Shown here one piece after another: positions 33,163 to 42,200 of a stretch of 64,000 bases of DNA (positions are counted from its first letter, which is position 1; every line of letters begins with the position of its first letter). Both the position numbers and the translations under genes were made by a program. The notes beneath the pieces were generated by a model. It was not told where the DNA came from, made no database searches, and was given only the letters and a program-made list of their open reading frames with translations. This DNA is from Methylopumilus universalis (GTDB taxonomy: Bacteria; Pseudomonadota; Gammaproteobacteria; Burkholderiales; Methylophilaceae). Where the stretch lies: assembly GCF_006363895.1 (NCBI RefSeq), contig NZ_CP040953.1; one strand, written 5' to 3'.

Positions 33163-34110
33163 TTAGTAGCTGCCTCCCGCATTTTTAATAATGTCAACAA
33201 TCTCTGTATTTTTTGCTTTGAGTGCGTATACAAGAGCTGTTAATCCATAACGATCTTTTGCTTTTAAATTAACTTTTGATTCAATAAAAAGCTGAATCAT
33301 TTCCTTGGATTTATTTGCTACAGCATAATGAATTATTGGTGTGCCATCAGAATCTTTGCGGTCAATATTGGCACCATTTGCTATAAGAAGTTTTGAAACT
33401 GCTAAATGATTTTTTTTCGTAGCCCAAGTTAGAGCTGTCCAATTGAACTGATCTTCATAATCAATTTTTATGCCACGCTTTATGAAAAGACTTACTGCAT
33501 CTGCATTACCTTCTCTTGCAGCATACATAAGAGGACTGCATTTATATTTATCTACGATATTTGGATCAGCGCCCTGGTCAAGAAGTATTTGAATGGTTTT
33601 AATATCACCGTTTTTTGCGGCATACATCAAAACAGTTTGCCCAGCATCGTTAGTGTTGTTAGGATCAATACCATGTTTTATTAATAGATCTACGATGTTA
33701 TGAAATCCTGATATCGCAGCTAGTCCATAAGCACTCCAGCCGTCATTGTCTCTTATTTTTGGATCTGCCCCATTATCTAAAAGTAATTGAGCTGATCGAG
33801 TGTAATTTTTCTTTGCAGCAAACATTAGCGCCGTCCAGCCGTTACTTTCAATCGCATTCACTGAGGCACCTTTTTTAATTAAGAGCGCTACAACCTTATC
33901 CATATCTTTTCTTACTGCATACATAAGAGCTGTGACGCCATCTTCATCTTTAGTATTTGGATTTCCACCACTTTCCAAAATAGCGCTTACTGTTTCAAGA
34001 TCGCCTTTTGCTGCCGCTGTTAAAAGATAATTTACTGATTCTTCTGCATTTGCTATTAAGGCAAAAAATGAAGTGATTAGAAAAAAGGTAAGAAGAGTTT
34101 TTTTATACAA
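33163..34110 (-). CDS. exported ankyrin-repeat protein
   Basis: 315 residues: signal peptide MYKKTLLTFFLITSFFALIANAEE, then about eight ankyrin repeats of about 33 residues (recurring patterns like G-x-T-A-L-M-Y-A and LLLDNGADPKIRDNDG). Likely periplasmic and binding other proteins; no enzyme domain is visible. Ankyrin proteins in bacteria are sometimes linked to catalase or peroxidase protection, but no such gene is here. It is tightly packed between sucD (3 bases) and nadE (4 bases). The partner is unknown. Confidence 0.82.
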   Translation of the reverse strand: MYKKTLLTFFLITSFFALIANAEESVNYLLTAAAKGDLETVSAILESGGNPNTKDEDGVTALMYAVRKDMDKVVALLIKKGASVNAIESNGWTALMFAAKKNYTRSAQLLLDNGADPKIRDNDGWSAYGLAAISGFHNIVDLLIKHGIDPNNTNDAGQTVLMYAAKNGDIKTIQILLDQGADPNIVDKYKCSPLMYAAREGNADAVSLFIKRGIKIDYEDQFNWTALTWATKKNHLAVSKLLIANGANIDRKDSDGTPIIHYAVANKSKEMIQLFIESKVNLKAKDRYGLTALVYALKAKNTEIVDIIKNAGGSY

Positions 34111-34113
34111 TTT

Positions 34114-34986
34114 TTATTTTTTTAACAATGCTTGCATAGTAAGTCCCATGTCTGCGGGGGATTTAGACATGCTCACACCGGCTTTTTCTAGCGCCTTAAT
34201 TTTATCTATTGCAAGGCCAGAGCCTTGAGAAATGATAGCACCTGCATGACCCATTCTTTTCCCTTCAGGAGCTGTAATGCCAGCAATATAGCCTGCTATA
34301 GGTTTTTTTATATGTTGTTTAATATACTCAGCAGCCACTTCTTCGTCTGAGCCGCCAATTTCACCAACTAATATAACGCCCTTTGTATTTTTATCTTCTT
34401 CAAACATTTGCAGACATTCAATAAAATTTAGTCCTTTGATGGGATCGCCACCAATACCAACACATGTGCTTTGGCCTAGCCCAAGCATTGTTGTTTGTTG
34501 AACAGCTTCATAGGTTAAAGTGCCGGATTTTGAAATAATTCCAATCGATCCGGGTAAGTGAATGCTTCCTGGCATAATGCCAATCTTACATTCGCCAGGC
34601 GTAATAACACCGGGACAATTAGGTCCAATCAGTTTGGATTGGTTAGCTCGAATAGCAGCCTTCACATTAATCATATCTTGAATTGGAATACCTTCTGTAA
34701 TACATACGATAATTTCAATACCTTCTTCAGAAGCTTCGATAATTGAATCTGCAGCAAAGGCAGGGGGAACGTAAATAACCGATGCATTGGCTCCAGTTGT
34801 TTTAATAGCATCTCTAACTGTATTAAATACAGGTAAATTAAGATGCAACGATCCACCTTTGCCAGGGGTAACCCCGCCCATTAATTTTGTGCCATAAGCT
34901 AGCGCTTGTTCTGAGTGAAAGGTACCTTGCTTGCCAGTGAACCCTTGGCAAATAAGCCTGGTAGATTTATTAATAAGAATAGACAT
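34114..34986 (-). CDS. sucD: succinyl-CoA synthetase alpha subunit
   Basis: ADP-forming succinate-CoA ligase subunit that binds CoA and carries the phosphohistidine. 290 residues. GFTGKQGTFHSEQALAYG near 15-32 binds CoA, GPNCPGVI near 121-128 is conserved, and the phospho-His is His247 in GKRMGHAGAI. Starts one base after sucC. A malate-CoA ligase role as in the serine cycle cannot be strictly excluded, but the length and motifs are ordinary SucD. Confidence 0.95.
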   Translation of the reverse strand: MSILINKSTRLICQGFTGKQGTFHSEQALAYGTKLMGGVTPGKGGSLHLNLPVFNTVRDAIKTTGANASVIYVPPAFAADSIIEASEEGIEIIVCITEGIPIQDMINVKAAIRANQSKLIGPNCPGVITPGECKIGIMPGSIHLPGSIGIISKSGTLTYEAVQQTTMLGLGQSTCVGIGGDPIKGLNFIECLQMFEEDKNTKGVILVGEIGGSDEEVAAEYIKQHIKKPIAGYIAGITAPEGKRMGHAGAIISQGSGLAIDKIKALEKAGVSMSKSPADMGLTMQALLKK

Positions 34987-34987
34987 T

Positions 34988-36151
34988 TTATTTTTTGATG
35001 AGACTAGTTGCGATCGTTGCCGCTTCAGTAAGTGTATTTGCGGCCTTAATATTTAAGCCGCTTGTTTGTAAAAGTTTTTTGCCTAAATCAACGTTAGTAC
35101 CTTCTAATCTTACGACAATAGGAATTTTGATACCAACCTCTTTGATTGCAGCGATAATACCTTCAGCGATAATGTCGCATCGCATAATGCCACCAAAAAT
35201 ATTCACCAAGACAACTTGTACATTTTTATCGTCAAGAATAATTTTAAAAGCTTTAGCAACTGTTTCTGCAGTTGCTCCACCACCCACATCTAAAAAGTTT
35301 GCAGGTTCGCCTCCGCAGAGTTTGATGAGATCCATCGTAGCCATTGCAAGACCTGCACCATTGACCATGCACCCAATATTGCCATTAAGTGCAATGTAAT
35401 TAAGCCCAGCAGCAAAAGCTTCAGCTTCTTTAGAATCGTTTTGTGACCAATCACGGAGCTCAGCTAATGTTTTTTGTTTGTAAAGAGCATTGTCATCGAC
35501 ATTTATTTTGCAATCGAGGGCAATAATTTTTTTATGTGAATCGATAACAAGCGGATTAATTTCTAATAAAGCTAGATTATTTTCAATAAAACTTTTAAAA
35601 GCGCTTCTAGCAAACTTAACGAAATCATTAATCATTTCATTAGGTAAGCCTAATGCAAAGGCAATATTTCTAGACTGATAGTCCATAAGGCCATTAATTG
35701 GACTGCATGTTTCTTTAATAATTTTTTCAGGGTTATTTTTAGATATTTCTTCAATTTCCATGCCGCCTGCAGAAGATGCAATAACGACAATTTTTTCTGA
35801 CTGCCTATCAACCAATATAGAAAAATATAACTCTTTTTCTATGTCACATGACTCTTCTATAAGAAGGGTATCAACAGGCTGGCCATCTGGTTTGTTTTGA
35901 TAAGTAACTAGTTTTTTGTGAAGAAGAGAATTTACGACCTCAGCTGCTTCTTTTTTAGAAGTTACAATCTTAACGCCACCTGCTTTACCTCTGCCACCCG
36001 CATGAATCTGGGCTTTGATAACATAAGCAGAAGAGGCAAGCTGAACTATCGATTGATCCAATTCATCTGGGGACTTAATTGCAATGCCTTTTGGTACGGA
36101 AATGCCGTATTTCGCAATTAATTGTTTGGCCTGATATTCGTGGAGATTCAT
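34988..36151 (-). CDS. sucC: succinyl-CoA synthetase beta subunit
   Basis: ATP-grasp subunit, 387 residues (E. coli 388). MNLHEYQAKQLIAKYGI is the standard opening, followed by IKAQIHAGGRGKAGGVK for nucleotide binding, then LEINPLVI and the CoA-ligase segment GIMRCDIIAEGI. First gene of a minus-strand run sucC-sucD-ankyrin-nadE-glnB. Its start has a poor ribosome site. Divergent serB starts about 120 bases away. Confidence 0.95.
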   Translation of the reverse strand: MNLHEYQAKQLIAKYGISVPKGIAIKSPDELDQSIVQLASSAYVIKAQIHAGGRGKAGGVKIVTSKKEAAEVVNSLLHKKLVTYQNKPDGQPVDTLLIEESCDIEKELYFSILVDRQSEKIVVIASSAGGMEIEEISKNNPEKIIKETCSPINGLMDYQSRNIAFALGLPNEMINDFVKFARSAFKSFIENNLALLEINPLVIDSHKKIIALDCKINVDDNALYKQKTLAELRDWSQNDSKEAEAFAAGLNYIALNGNIGCMVNGAGLAMATMDLIKLCGGEPANFLDVGGGATAETVAKAFKIILDDKNVQVVLVNIFGGIMRCDIIAEGIIAAIKEVGIKIPIVVRLEGTNVDLGKKLLQTSGLNIKAANTLTEAATIATSLIKK

Positions 36152-36274
36152 GTTAAAAAGGAGCTAAATAAACATTATTTTCTACGAATTTAGATAAACA
36201 TGCCAGTTAAGAATTATATTTTAATAGCAATGTTAGAATTATTCTTTTGTAGGCTTATATCATTTATACATACC

Positions 36275-37120
36275 ATGAAATTATTAGTTCAGTCTTCATA
36301 TAGTCTCCAAACTCATTTAGCAGAAATCTCTGAAATTTTAGGCCAAGTGACAACTTCTCCTTACACGCTTATCAATGATAATGCTGCTATATATGAGATT
36401 GAAGCCGACTTACCAGATGATTTAAAAAATAAGCTTCATCTTAAGCATGTAGATTTTGCAGTTTTAGACAATTACAGAGCTTTAAGTGAATTTAGCCTAT
36501 GTGTGATGGATATGGATTCAACACTTATCTCGATTGAATGTATTGATGAGATTGCAGATTTGTGCGGTAAAAAACAAGATGTAGCCTTGATTACTAAAAG
36601 TGCCATGATGGGTGAAATTGATTTTTCACAAAGCCTAATCAAGCGCGTTTCTTTGCTGCAAGGACTTGGAGAGGGGATGCTCTTCAAAGTCATAGAGGAA
36701 AGATTAAAGTTGAATGACGGCACCCAGGCATGGATTGAAGCTTGTCGCAGAAATAATGTGACCACAGTTCTTGTATCAGGCGGCTTTGATTATTTTGCAG
36801 ATTATGTGAAGAATAAGTTAGGGATTGATATTGCTATATCTAATCAACTTGAAATTAAAGACAAGAGGCTGACTGGTAAAGTGCTAGGTCGAATTGTCGA
36901 TGATGAATTAAAGGCTCAAACTGTAAGAGATTTTCAAGCAAAACTTAGCATTGATAAATCAAATACAATCGTCATTGGAGATGGGGCAAATGATTTAAAG
37001 ATGTTAGCTGAGGCTCAATATAGTATTGCGTATCACGCCAAGCCTATTGTGCAAGAAAAAGCGCGATTTAAATTAAACCACTCAGATTTTAAAGGTGTAT
37101 TAAATCTTTTTAAGGTTTAA
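36275..37120 (+). CDS. serB: phosphoserine phosphatase
   Basis: Final step of serine synthesis, a HAD-family phosphatase. From the ATG at 36275 it has 281 residues: an N-terminal ACT-like region, then the nucleophile motif with Asp79 in MDMDSTLIS, and a C-terminal GDGANDLKM. An upstream in-frame ATG at 36200 would add 25 hydrophobic residues, which is unlike this family. The 3' end overlaps the convergent DUF455 gene by 4 bases. Confidence 0.92.
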   Translation: MKLLVQSSYSLQTHLAEISEILGQVTTSPYTLINDNAAIYEIEADLPDDLKNKLHLKHVDFAVLDNYRALSEFSLCVMDMDSTLISIECIDEIADLCGKKQDVALITKSAMMGEIDFSQSLIKRVSLLQGLGEGMLFKVIEERLKLNDGTQAWIEACRRNNVTTVLVSGGFDYFADYVKNKLGIDIAISNQLEIKDKRLTGKVLGRIVDDELKAQTVRDFQAKLSIDKSNTIVIGDGANDLKMLAEAQYSIAYHAKPIVQEKARFKLNHSDFKGVLNLFKV

Positions 37121-37896
37121 ATAAGCTCTTCTTTTAAGAAGCCAGCTCTATAACGCGCTTCTTTATTTAATTTTTGGTAATTTAATTTAATATCATAAGC
37201 TCCCAGCAATTTTTTATATGTCTCATGTGGGTCTAGTTTTTGAGATTCACATGCCCAGCGATACCAAATATTTCCGATAGATACATGATGAATTTCTTCT
37301 TCATAAATGATTTGCAGAATAGCTGCAATGTCGTCGTCTTTTTGCTGCTTAAATTTTTCTATAATTGGGGGCGTCACATCCAGACCTCTTGCTTCCATTG
37401 TTTTTGGAATGAGCGCTAATCGATGAATTAAATCATGGCTTGTTCTATCAGCCATTTCCCATAGACTGTTGTGCGCATTGAAGCTACCGTAACTTAAGCC
37501 AAATTTTTTTAGATAGTTATTAAGGAGACTGAAGTGTACATGTTCTTCATAAGCAATTTGAAGCCAGTCACTATAGAATTGATCTGGAAGATTTTTAAAG
37601 CGCCAAATGATATCAAGCGCTAAATTAATCGCACTAAATTCAATATGAGCTAATGCATGAATGAATATTAATTTCCCTTGCTCTGTAGAAGTTGATCTTT
37701 TTTCAACAAGTTTTGGTGGAACAATTTGAGGTTTTGATGGTGCGCCCGGTAAATGATAGACATTTTGAATGTCAGCTTTTGAATCAATCGTCAGCTGATC
37801 GGACTTAAAAGATTCGTATATAACATTTACTTGATTTAATTTTTCATTTAAATCATTTATAGCAAGAGCCTTTAGGCAATTAGCTCTCAACTCCAT
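37117..37896 (-). CDS. DUF455 ferritin-like protein
   Basis: 259-residue protein of the COG2833/DUF455 family, four-helix ferritin-like fold with a probable di-iron or manganese centre. Candidate ligands are in AHIEFS, EEHVHF, MEARGLD and YEEEIHHV. A weak relation to the tRNA hydroxylase MiaE is known for the fold, but the actual reaction is unknown. It is downstream of the SMP-30-like gene by 10 bases. No transmembrane or signal segment. Confidence 0.8.
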   Translation of the reverse strand: MELRANCLKALAINDLNEKLNQVNVIYESFKSDQLTIDSKADIQNVYHLPGAPSKPQIVPPKLVEKRSTSTEQGKLIFIHALAHIEFSAINLALDIIWRFKNLPDQFYSDWLQIAYEEHVHFSLLNNYLKKFGLSYGSFNAHNSLWEMADRTSHDLIHRLALIPKTMEARGLDVTPPIIEKFKQQKDDDIAAILQIIYEEEIHHVSIGNIWYRWACESQKLDPHETYKKLLGAYDIKLNYQKLNKEARYRAGFLKEELI

Positions 37897-37906
37897 AGCT
37901 GAATGA

Positions 37907-38740
37907 TTAGTGAATTGGAACGAGGGTTACGGAACCAGTTTTCATGTCTGGAGTGATAATTGATCTTTTATCATAGGATAGTGCTATATCAGCAGCAGCC
38001 GTAAAGCCTTCTTTAAATAAGGTGACTTTGTTACGTTGTAATTTAAAAATCTTTCCATTTTTCCAATCACTAACAAAGAAACTATCCCTGGATTTAATTA
38101 AACCATCTCCGCCACCAAACCCTTCAGCAACTTTCAAGATAGATTTTGTTTTCAAGTTGATTTTATATAAAATGCCACTTGCAAAATCTACTTCGAATAG
38201 ATCATTTTTAACAACTAAAAGCCCATTAGGGGCTAAAATTTCAGGGGTATTTTCATTCAGGATTAAAGTAATTTTTTTATCCTGAGTAATTTTAAAAATG
38301 GCACCACCTGCTGAGAGGTTTCCGCTATCACTCACATATAAATTGCCAGCTTCGTCTGAAGTAATATCATTTAAAAAGATAGGTGTTTGTGGAAATGCCA
38401 TAGTACTTCCAAACACCATCCATTTACCATTGGACTCAACTTTTAAAACCCTATTTTTGTCTGTCACATACAAAGACGTTCCGATAAACGTTAAGCCTTT
38501 AGGGTCGTCCATGCCGCTTGCAAATGTTGAAAGTTTTCCGTCAATTGAAATACGTGTAATTTTTCCGTCACCATCTTTATTGAATTCACCGATTTCAGAT
38601 ACGTAAATATCTCCCTTAGCATCTTGAACCACTGACTCAGGGCTTGTAAATCCTGAGATTAGATTTAGTGATTCATGCGCTTTTGAGGGGGTAGAAATAA
38701 GTGTTAATAATAAAATTAAAAATACACGCAAATTTTCCAT
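37907..38740 (-). CDS. exported SMP-30/NHL-like beta-propeller protein
   Basis: 277 residues. A signal peptide (MENLRVFLILLLTLISTPSKAHE) precedes a beta-propeller of the SMP-30/gluconolactonase-like or NHL type, with recurring VQDAKGDIYVSEIGEF and NDITSDEAGNLYVSDSG blades. Lactonase activity is possible but I see no clear conserved metal site, so substrate is open. It lies between the second ankyrin gene (24 bases) and the DUF455 gene (10 bases). Confidence 0.75.
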   Translation of the reverse strand: MENLRVFLILLLTLISTPSKAHESLNLISGFTSPESVVQDAKGDIYVSEIGEFNKDGDGKITRISIDGKLSTFASGMDDPKGLTFIGTSLYVTDKNRVLKVESNGKWMVFGSTMAFPQTPIFLNDITSDEAGNLYVSDSGNLSAGGAIFKITQDKKITLILNENTPEILAPNGLLVVKNDLFEVDFASGILYKINLKTKSILKVAEGFGGGDGLIKSRDSFFVSDWKNGKIFKLQRNKVTLFKEGFTAAADIALSYDKRSIITPDMKTGSVTLVPIH

Positions 38741-38764
38741 AGTTTAATTAAGAAGCCTTAATGA

Positions 38765-39253
38765 TTAAATACATTTATCTTCGCAGCCTTCTTCACTTAC
38801 ACCTAGAGAAAGAAGTAACTCGACCATTTTTTTGTCGCCTTTTTCTTGTTTTACTACGCGGATAATAGACACGCCACCCTTCATTTTTTTATTAATATCA
38901 GCGCCCTTGGATGCAAGGTATTTAACAATTTCAGTTCTGCCATCAAAAGCAGCATGGTGAAATGCATTCATTTTTGTAAGAGGATGCGTGTAATTAATAT
39001 CAGCGCCATGTTCTGCTAAATATTTAAGCACTTGAAATTGACCTTTAGCAGCGGCCATAAGAAGGGGACTCCATGCAAAATAAGTTGCATTGACATCTAC
39101 TTTTTTTACTTCAACATATTTTTTAACGATAGGCAGTTTGCCTTCATTTACAGCACCTGAAAATTCGATTTCTTCTGCATCTGTTAATGCAAAAAGTTGC
39201 ATTGAGAAGGTGAGTAAAATTAATGTCAGTGTTGTTTTTAAAAATTTATTCAT
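38765..39253 (-). CDS. small exported ankyrin-repeat protein
   Basis: From the ATG at 39253 it has 162 residues; AAAGAG 9-12 bases upstream supports this rather than an ATG six codons earlier next to the purL stop. A signal peptide (MNKFLKTTLTLILLTFSMQLFA) is followed by about three ankyrin repeats (SPLLMAAAKGQFQVLKYLAEHGADIN and similar). The protein ends with two Cys in GCEDKCI, possibly a disulfide. Function unknown; it resembles the repeat protein at 33163-34110 in architecture. Confidence 0.78.
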   Translation of the reverse strand: MNKFLKTTLTLILLTFSMQLFALTDAEEIEFSGAVNEGKLPIVKKYVEVKKVDVNATYFAWSPLLMAAAKGQFQVLKYLAEHGADINYTHPLTKMNAFHHAAFDGRTEIVKYLASKGADINKKMKGGVSIIRVVKQEKGDKKMVELLLSLGVSEEGCEDKCI

Positions 39254-39271
39254 ATTAAGTGACTCTTTCAT

Positions 39272-42200
39272 TTAGTTAAAAAATTGATAAGCATTTGCAA
39301 ACATTTTATACCATGGCGCTAATTCATCCCATGCTTCAGGATGCCAAGAATTTTGTACCGCCCTATAAACTCTCTCTGGATGAGGCATCATAATTGAAAA
39401 ACGTCCATTTTCAGAAGTAAATCCAGTAATTCCCTCAGGAGAGCCATTTGGATTCATAGGGTAGGCAGAAGTTCCCTTATGGTAGTTATCAACATAGCGA
39501 AGTGTTGCAAGTTGATGATTTAAAACATCATTCATTTGAGTCTGGCTTTGATATTCTGTATAACCTTCACCATGGGCTACTGCAATAGGAAGGATGGCGC
39601 CATCCATTCCACTAAAAAATAAAGAATTAGACTTAAGAATTTCAACTGATACAAATCTTGCTTCAAATTGTTCAGATCTGTTTTTTACAAAGTGTGGCCA
39701 CAATGCAGAGCCTGGAATAATTTCTTTAAGGTTGCTCATCATTTGACAGCCATTGCATATACCAAGTGCGATCGTATCAGGCCTTGAAAAAAATGCCGCA
39801 AAAGCGTCACGTGTTTTTGAATTAAATAGAATGGATTTAGCCCAGCCTTCACCTGCGCCTAATACATCGCCATATGAAAAGCCGCCGCATGCAACTAGCG
39901 CTGAAAAATCAGTTAATGATTTTTGGCCTTGAATAATGTCTGACATATGAACATCATGCGCTTCAAATCCTGCGGCAGAGAATGCAGCTGCCATTTCAAC
40001 ATGACCATTTACGCCTTGCTCTCTTAGGATGGCAATTTTAGGCTTCATCTTTTTAATTGCAAAAGACTGTGGAATTTCAAAATCAAATTTTGGGATAATG
40101 CCTGGATCAAGGTCATCTGAAATTTGTGAAAACTCTTCCAGGGCAGACTCTGGATTATCTCTCATAGTTTGCATCTTGAAGGATGTTTCACTCCAAGCAC
40201 TTTGCAAGTTTGATCTCGTCTCTTTAAATACAGTTTCATTCTGATGTTGAATATGAATTGTTTGATTTTGACTGATAGATCCAATGAGGAAAGCATTGTG
40301 TTTTAGGGCCTCATTAATTTTTTTGAGTGTATTGGAAATATGCTCCTTTTGAACTTGTATGACAGCACCCAATTCTTCGTTAAATAAAATCGCTTTAATA
40401 TCATTGCCGCAATTAGTTAAATCAATATCTAGACCACAGCGCCCTGCAAAAGCCATTTCAGTTAACGTTGCAAAAAGACCGCCATCAGATCGATCATGAT
40501 AAGCCTCAATCACGTTTTCATTTTTAAGTGTTTGAATCACATCAAAGAATGCTTTAAGTGTTTTCGCATAATCAAGTGTAGGAGGGATATCACCCACTTC
40601 ATTGAAGACTAAATTAAATGTGGAAGCCCCTAATCTATTTTTGCCTAAACCTAAATCGATGTAGATAAGACCGCTATCCTTAAGGCTTCTATTAAGTGTT
40701 GGCGTTAATGTTTTTCTAGCATCAAAGACGGGTGCAAAAGCACTTACAATAAGAGACACAGGAGAGACCACCATTTTTTCTTTTGTGCCATCTAACCAGG
40801 CTGTTTTCATAGACATGGAATCTTTACCGACTGGAATACTGATACCTAAGTCAGGACATAGGCGCATGCCGATTTCTTCAACCGCATCAAATAGGGCAGC
40901 GTCTTCCCCATCATGACCTGCTGACGCCATCCAATTGGCTGATAATTTAATATCTTCCAAATGACGAATCGAGGCTGCAGATAAATTGGTAATAGCTTCG
41001 CCTAAGGCCATACGAACAGAAGCTTTTGCATCGATCATCGCAATAGGTGTTTTTTCGCCAATAGCAAAAGCCTCACCGAGTAAACTATCAAATGATGATA
41101 ACGTGACGGCAACATCAGCAACTGGCACTTGCCAAGGACCTACAAGCTGATCTCTTGCAATCAATCCTGTCACTGAACGATCGCCAATATGAATTAGGAA
41201 CATTTTATTTGCTACAGCTGGGTATCTCAGAACACGATAAGCCGCATCTTTGATGTCAATATTTTCTGTGGCAAACCTTTTAAGAGTCTTTTCTTTTCGT
41301 TTCACATTGCGCGTCATCTTAGGTGGCTTACCCAAGAGAGTAGATAAATCCATATGGACTGCATCTTTTTTTAGAAGACTATCTTCGACGATGAGTTGTT
41401 TATCTTTTTTTGCAACACCTACAATCGCGAAGGGGCATCTTTCTCTCTCACAAAGCGACTTAAACAAATCAAGGTCTTTTTCTATAATAGCCAGTACATA
41501 GCGCTCTTGGGCTTCATTACACCAGAGCTCACGTGGTGACATACTGGGCTCTTCATTATTAATTGAACGTAATTGAAATGTTGCCCCCACGCCGCCATCA
41601 TTGACTAATTCAGGGAATGCATTTGATAAACCACCAGCACCTACATCATGAATGCTTAAGATGGGATTGTCTTTGCCTAATTGCCAGCATCGATCAATCA
41701 CTTCTTGCGCTCTTCTTTGTAATTCGGGATTGCCTCGTTGCACAGAATCAAAGTCTAGATTTTCTGCATTAAATCCAGTCCCCATACTTGAGGCTGCACC
41801 ACCACCTAATCCAATAAGCATTGCCGGACCACCTAATTGAATGAGAAGAGCGCCTGGAGGAATTGCGTGTTTTTTCGTATGGATATCGTTAATACTTCCA
41901 ATGCCGCCTGCTAACATAATGGGCTTATGAAAACCTTTTATTTCATTATCATGCTTAATTTCTAATGTTCTAAAGTAACCTGCAATATTAGGCCTGCCGA
42001 ATTCATTATTATAAGAAGCGCCACCAATCGGACCATCAATCATAATTTGAAGTGCTGATGATATGCGGGAAGGCGCACCATAGATATCTTTTTCCCAGGG
42101 CTGAATAAATTCAGGAATATGTAAATTAGAAACTGAAAATCCTGTAAGACCTGCTTTAGGTTTTGAACCTCTTCCTGTTGCGCCCTCATCTCGAATCTCA

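Noticed and set aside
33159..33233. Upstream start of nadE adding 25 residues
   Set aside because: The nitrilase domain begins at KIALAQINS; the extra residues run into the ankyrin gene and have no homology that I recognise.
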